A stretch of 64,000 nucleotides of DNA. It comes from Macrophomina tecta (lineage: Eukaryota; Ascomycota; Dothideomycetes; Botryosphaeriales; Botryosphaeriaceae). The DNA lies in assembly GCA_024180945.1 (NCBI GenBank), contig JAKSGN010000005.1:2914001-2978000 (forward strand), written 5' to 3'. This document shows positions 58,662 to 64,000 of this stretch, in pieces (the stretch's first letter is position 1; the number at the start of each line of letters is the position of its first letter). The notes under the pieces were generated by a model. The model had not been told where the DNA came from. It did not search any database and saw nothing but the letters and a program-made list of their open reading frames with translations. The translations under genes were made by a program, and so were the position numbers.

Positions 58662-59895
58662 TTACCTCTTGATCGGATCCAGGTCCTCAACCTCGTCCGG
58701 GTTGTAGTTGCCGGTGAGCCACTTATACGGGGGGATGAAGTCGACAAACCCCAGATTCGGACTCGAGATGTCGTATCCCATCACCCGCTGCACCTCAGGG
58801 CTCCATGATGCGACTTCTTCCTTGGTATGGATGAGATACTGGTTTTCCTGTTCGTTGCCTGTCAGCATTCCATTTTGGCGTAGAGTGCCGCCCACGAGTA
58901 GCGCCGCCTCATGCGTCATCGCCCTATAAAAGACCACTTACCTCGCCACGCAAATGGCTCTGGCAGAAGAACATAGAATGCATCGGTCGACGCCAGTCCT
59001 TCGTCTTGTTCGCTCCGCCCGCATGGTACATTCCGCCCAGGTGACACCATGCATCGCCTGGCATCATGGTAGCCGGCACGGCTTCTTCCATCTTCGGATA
59101 GCGCTCCATTCCCCAAAGATGAGAACCCGGAATAGCCTTCTCTACATCAGCAATCCGTTACAGTCAGAATCGAGGGGAGCAGCACTTACAATCGTTGCTC
59201 CGTTTTCCGCAGTTGTCTGCGTGCCCGGAACCAGGAACGCCATCATCACGTCGCTGCCCATGCGATAGCCCGTCTCCGTCTGGTCATCCCGCAATGCATG
59301 GTGTATCTTCTCGTCTCGATGCAGCCGCTGGCCTGCGCCGCCGGGGTTGCATTCCATCGTCATGCTGCTGGAAAGGATTGGGTATAGGGTGTATTCGTGC
59401 CGGTCATCGTTGTACCAGCAATGTGTTGTCTTGGACAGGAAATGCGTCGTGAGCTGCTTGACGAGAGGGTGCACCAGCCAGTGGTCGCGGACTGTCGGTG
59501 AGCGCGAGACCAGTCGTGTGCAGCGGCGAGTCTCTGGCGGGAATAGTGCGCCCTGTCATATGCTGTGAGTCAAGTCTAGACATCGGAATGGCCGAGGAAT
59601 CAGTGAAGACGAGGAGGGGCATTCTCGCTGAGGACTGGATATGGGATGCAAAACAAGATAAAAAAAAATTAATAATAATAGGACAGCGACGAAGGCATGG
59701 GCAATCGCTTTAAGTACTAACCTTCCAGGGCTTGTCCTTGCGTAGATATGGCTCCGTCTCTGCATTGACCTGGTGGACGACTTCGGGAGTAGTAAAGTTG
59801 TTTATTATGACACCGCCGTCTTTCTTCAGTGCTTCAATAATGGCCTCTGGGTCAGAGACATCAATACGTTGAATAACGGGAACAGCTGAAGGCAT
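58662..59895 (-). CDS. PhyH-type 2-oxoglutarate/Fe(II) dioxygenase
   Basis: Non-haem iron dioxygenase of the phytanoyl-CoA hydroxylase superfamily. Four exons, 59722-59895, 59190-59552, 58942-59136 and 58662-58847, all phase 0, give 305 aa. The iron ligands are in LHRDEKIHHA (His and Asp) and the distal His is probably in GMYHAGGANKT. ENGATIAIPGSHLWG and PGDAWCHLGG are typical of fungal members, which include enzymes of indole-alkaloid and meroterpenoid pathways such as the verruculogen endoperoxidase group. The ATG at 59895 is the first in frame. Function in metabolite tailoring is inference; no backbone synthase is nearby. Confidence 0.9.
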
Positions 59896-60656
59896 ATCGA
59901 CGGCACCTTGTGGTCGGTACACAGGTAGAAGTTTTCAATCGTTGGATGATGACTGTCACAGCACCGTTTGTCGATTGCTATATATTTCGTTTCGGCTACC
60001 ACTTCTCCTCAGCTATCTCGAACGAGATGAGTCAATAGAAGTCCCTTGTCAGCAGTATCTGGGGAGCTGTATGCCTATCATGACTCGATTAGGAGCCGAG
60101 TCCCGATAAGACGTTAGAGATCTGCAACCACCAAATGCATTTTTTCCGGTCTCCCAGATCGGAAGGCTCAAGCGACTGGGCACGAGCAAGTGTATCTACG
60201 GCTGCTCGCAGGCTCGACAGCCAACTGGTATCAATAGCTTTTCTTGAGGTATCCAGGGAATCTCTGGCCATCGAACATGAAATATAAACCCTTACAGAAG
60301 TCGAAAACAGGTGCTGAAGTCCGAATCGGAATATCTAGCCATTACCGATTAGCCGCACTCCCTGGCCATGACCCCACTCTGGCCCGCAATCGATATCCGA
60401 TTATCTTTTCTTGGCACATACAACCCGTACAAGTCGACGCTAGAATGCTGAAAGAGTAACTTTCGAAGCTGCAGAACGCTGTGGCTTGAGTAGACTTCCG
60501 TGAGTCACCCGGTTAGTCGACCTTCCGCCACCCGAACAACAGTCTGACACTCAGGCATGCATGAGTCTACACTCGATTCTCTCCAAAAGAGGTAGCAGCA
60601 AAATTTTTCTTCATTATTTTCCAGCCATTCCACTACTCTATCCTCTAATAGGAAGT
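59896..60656. other. Intergenic region between PhyH and ketopantoate-reductase genes
   Basis: Promoter of the PhyH gene, with a TATATATT-type element near 59981-59988 on the plus strand, and the 3' region of the reductase. No gene recognised. Confidence 0.4.
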
Positions 60657-61814
60657 TTATGACTTTGCAACGAAATCGCCCTTCGGGGGAATCGTCACCA
60701 GACCTCGCGATTCCTTCGTCCGCCACTGGATAGCCTTGCACAGACCGTACAGAACCTTCAACGTAGGCATTGGCACGCCGAGAGCTGTACCTTCTCTGAG
60801 AGGTTCGCCTAGGATGTTTTCCACCTCGATGAAGTTGCCCTGGCGACGTGTTAGTACAGGTCCCCAAACATCTCTCAACAATCATGCATACCTTGCGCAA
60901 GTCATTCAACATACTTGGCGGCAGATACATAGTCAAAGGATCGATGTTGATCATCGTGTCCGCCACATCCGTCGGTAACTCATGCCCCGCCGCCTTCGCC
61001 GCTGCCCGAATCTCCTCCATAGCCGGCCTCACCAAGTAATCGATCCCGCAATCCGCCAGCCTAATCCGCCCCGTGTCAAGGCCCGTGATCGCGCAGATGG
61101 AGTTCAAGCACGCGTTGTACACGAGCTTCCGCCACCGGCTGTACCCCACGTCGTCGGTGTAATCCACCTGCGTCTTGCCACCGGCGCTGTAGATGCGCAC
61201 GAAGTGCTTGGCGGCCTTCTCCTCGACGGCAGGTTCAAGAGCAGGATTGCGGAAGGGTCCGAGGATGATCTGGTCGTTGTCGTCGTGCTCGATGACGCCG
61301 TGGGCCACCTCGTGCGAGCCGATCATGCTGACGCCGGACAGGACAGGGTTCCGCGGGAAGCGCGCGAAGATCGGGCGCTCGATGTTGAGCCCATTCTGGA
61401 TCAGCACGATGGTTGTGTGGCCCGGCGTGACGGCGGGCGCGATCAGGTCGGCGAGCGTGGGCGGGACGTCGGGGATGTTCTTGGTGGCGCAGACGATGTA
61501 GTCAAAGGCTTGGAGGGAGTCGCCTTGCACGTCGGGAATGCTGTTGACGACTGTGCGGGTGGTGATTGTGAGCGCGCTGTCTTCTCGTTGTGGTGGGGGT
61601 GGACGGGAAGCGTACTTTTGGTTGGCCGCCAGTTGGTGAGGACGCCATGGTCGCAGGACTTGATGTTGAAGCCATTCTTGCTGACCGCATCGTAGTTGGA
61701 GCGTAGCACGGCGGTGACGCTTGCCAGTCCACCGACTTCGAGGTTCAGGGCGCCAATGGTACCGACCCCGCCGCTGCCGACCAGGAGGACGTTCGCTTTT
61801 GGGTGAGAGCCCAT
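60657..61814 (-). CDS. Ketopantoate reductase family (ApbA/PanE) oxidoreductase
   Basis: NADPH-dependent reductase of the 2-dehydropantoate 2-reductase family. Three exons, 61616-61814, 60892-61550 and 60657-60839, give 346 aa (introns 65 and 52 nt). The N-terminal Rossmann domain starts VLLVGSGGVGTIGALNL (GxGGVG) and continues with YIVCATKN and LIQNGLNIE. The C-terminal helical domain has the catalytic Lys in SRWRKLVYNACLNSICAITG and a PPSMLNDLRKGNFIEVENILGEPL segment that the last intron joins. Fungi have several paralogues of this family, only one making pantoate for coenzyme A, so this could be a paralogue with another substrate. It diverges from the amine oxidase. Confidence 0.92.
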
Positions 61815-62544
61815 TGTCGCGCCTGGAGAGTACAGTTTCTAGGTGCTGACGTTCGGGGTGGCCGAAAGGGCGTAGAAATGTGAAGGTCGTCCTCGCATCC
61901 TACAAATCCGCGACGTATGGATTGGGTAGGTCATCGCGACCGGTTAGCGTCGGGAAGCTCTAACGGCGCCCTGCATTGCGTGTGGATCCTTGGATGCCAC
62001 AACATTTGCGGCAGGGCGCAGATGTAGCCGCGGAAACATGGGCGATAACGAGAAATGAGCAGCTGGGCGAAGATGTCGTAGGGCGTGTGGGCCGCGCTGA
62101 CGGCGGAGGGGCAGGAGAGAGTTGCTTATCGCACCCTTATCGGCAACTCGGCTAGTTCTGCTGTGGACTAGTGCGGGACAGCTTGTCGTGCCCCGCTCCC
62201 ACTCTTGCTTCCTATGGGGGAACAAGTCCCGACGAGTATCTCCGAGGTGCAATCAAGAATGCAGCCTTTGCTAGGCTATGCATCACTCCGCTCTGCAGTT
62301 CTTGAGCGGAAAAGAGCTATCAGTGCCACGGTCTCCCGCATCGGCCTACTATCTGCGGCCCGGACGGCCGTGCCGAAACTGACTTACAGCCAGGCTCTTT
62401 TGGCAACCGCTAGATAGGACAAACCTTCCTGAACCATAACCACGCTGGCCCCTATAAGCTCTTCCTGTTGTCCGCGACACGCAACTCGTCACGACCACTT
62501 TCCCGTCCTTTTTTCTCATCCTCCTCCGCATCATCAATCAAGTC
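61815..62544. promoter_or_regulatory. Divergent promoter of reductase and amine oxidase
   Basis: 730 bases between the starts. A TATAAG at 62453-62458 lies 92 bases before the amine oxidase ATG. CTTATC/GATAAG cores appear near 62127-62143. No further structure seen. Confidence 0.45.
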
Positions 62545-64000
62545 ATGCTCGACGTTATTGTTGTCGGTGCTGGCCTTAGTGGCTTGCAGACTGCATGGGA
62601 CGTGCAAAAAGCCGGCTACACCGTCCTAGTTTTGGAGGCGAGGAATCGTGTTGGAGGAAAGACTTACAGCGCTCCATTGGCCACCGGTCGTGGATGTGTC
62701 GAGCTTGGAGCTGCATGGATCAATGACACTAATCAGCATCGCATGTATGGTCACGCCAAAAGATTCGGACTGGAGCTAATGAAGCAGAGTACCGAGGGAG
62801 ACGTTGTAATGCAAGAGAAAGGGAGGATACATAGGCTCCCGTTCGGAACAACACCGAAGGTAAGCGCTTTCGTCCTATTGCTGTCACTTTTCTCTTCCTG
62901 CTCCCTGTAGTCCTTTCTGAACCCTTTAGCTGTCTATGTCATGTATTCTGAGGGCTCTTCCTGCGGACTGGTCCTACTTCTCAGGATCCTTCGTGTATAC
63001 TGCGAGCATTGACCCAGAGTTTAACGTGTAATTCAGTTCTCGGCATCAGAAGTCTCTAATCTCGAAAGCATTCGCGATCAATTTATCAACATATCTCTCG
63101 ATCGCAATGCCGACTTGACTCCCCTGGATGAAGTGACCGTCGAGCAGTTTGTCAAAGAACAAGGCGCAACTCCCAATACGCTCGAGATGGTCAACCTCTG
63201 GGTCCGCGTAATGCTCGGCTTCGAGGCCTCTGAAATTTCCGCCCGCAGCTTCATTGACTACTGCGCCCGCGGCGGCGGCTTCAGGCAGATGCGCTCCGAC
63301 GACAAGCACGGCGCCCAGTACCTGCGCTTCCGCCACGGCACGCAATCCGTCGCCAAAAACATCGCCAAGGTCCTCGGGCCTGCCGTCCGCCTCTCTGCCC
63401 CCGTACGCCACGTCGCCGACCACGGCACCCACGTCGTCGTCACGACTGCGGCTGGCGAGCAGCACGCTGCCCGCAAGGCCGTCATAGCCCTTCCTACTCC
63501 AAACTATTCGTTTCTGACCTTCTCTCCGCCGCTGACGGGCGACACGGCTGCCATCGCCAGCTCGACGCGTCTGGGAACGTACACCAAGGTCATCGTCTGC
63601 TACGATACCCCCTGGTGGCGCTCACACAAGCTCAACGGCATGGCGCTCTCCTACACCGGCCCCATCGTCGTGGCCCGCGACACCAGCGTCGACGTCGAAC
63701 GCCAGTACTCACTAACCGGCTTTGTCAACGGCGAGATCGGCCGCAGGTGGTCTGTCCTCCCCGCCCACGAGCGCCGCGCCAAGGTCCTGCAGCAAATTGC
63801 CGCCATGTTCGAGGATGCGGACCAGGCGCTCAAGCCGATCGAGGTGTTTGAGCAGGAGTGGGTCAAGGAGGAGTGGAGCAAGGGCGCGGTGTGTCCGATG
63901 ACCGGCCCGGGCGTGCTGAACAAGTTTGCGTGGGCGTACGGGAAGCCGGTCGGGAATTTGCACTTTGTAGGGACGGAGTTTGCGAGGGAGTGGAAGGGGT
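62545..64000 (+). CDS. Flavin monoamine oxidase family protein, truncated by the window end
   Basis: FAD-dependent amine oxidase. The N-terminus is the dinucleotide-binding motif VIVVGAGLSGLQTAWDVQKAGYTVLVLEARNR with GGK after it, followed by GCVELGAAWIND. Exon 1 is 62545-62859. The next exon begins at about 63037 (acceptor ATTCAG) and is open to the last base, implying a 177-nt intron, long for this locus, so a small missed exon is possible. Later segments read GGGFRQMRSDD, FRHGTQSVAKNIA, AVIALPTPNY and FVNGEIGRRWS, and the window stops within LHFVGTEFAREWKG, near the conserved C-terminal FAD-contact region. About 100 residues may be missing. Fungal members oxidise mono- or polyamines; substrate not inferable. 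Confidence 0.88.

Noticed and set aside
1..64000. tRNA genes
   Set aside because: Scanned by eye for B-box (GGTTCRANNC) and matching A-box plus acceptor stem; isolated B-box-like strings (for example near 15840, 24550, 50281) lack the rest of a tRNA.

Overview
The window is a gene-dense stretch of a filamentous ascomycete genome (Pezizomycotina). The evidence is many short introns (about 50-60 nt) with GTNNGT donors, CTGAC-like branch sites and YAG acceptors, protein families typical of these fungi (LysM secreted protein, tannase, Zn2Cys6 regulator, naphthol-reductase-type SDR, histidine acid phosphatase) and a moderately high G+C content. Class-level placement (Dothideomycetes seems plausible) is only a guess. 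No rRNA, tRNA, CRISPR or prokaryote-type element was seen.

Layout. 2.3-15.3 kb holds RNA and nuclear housekeeping genes: IMP4 (minus) and UPF1 (plus) diverge from a 555-bp promoter, followed by an FHA-like/BRCT nuclear protein, a small ABM-domain protein and EDC3. 17-24 kb has a secreted LysM protein, a secreted tannase/feruloyl esterase and a rhomboid-family protein. 24.7-28.6 kb is a divergent pair: an NCS1 nucleobase permease and a 2-oxoglutarate oxygenase resembling thymine 7-hydroxylase, a plausible pyrimidine uptake and salvage unit. 29-35 kb carries a decayed MFS transporter, short palindromic MITE-like repeats and an intact MFS sugar transporter. It is followed by 5.7 kb without a recognisable gene.

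40.7-49.1 kb holds a five-exon SDR, an uncharacterised C-terminally anchored membrane protein and, divergent from it, the most unusual gene of the window: one long reading frame joining a trypsin/3C-like peptidase-type region (H207-D308-C397) to a complete-looking peptide:N-glycanase (C679-H706-D723). A Zn2Cys6 regulator follows. 50.7-64 kb holds an uncharacterised single-pass membrane protein, a tetrahydroxynaphthalene/versicolorin-reductase-like SDR, a SurE-type phosphatase, a histidine acid phosphatase, a PhyH-type dioxygenase, a ketopantoate-reductase family enzyme and a flavin amine oxidase cut by the window end. The last set is rich in redox enzymes but has no polyketide or peptide synthase here.

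Exon structures were built by hand from splice motifs, reading-frame continuity and family expectations. Every multi-exon model given closes in frame. None has been checked against transcripts or databases.
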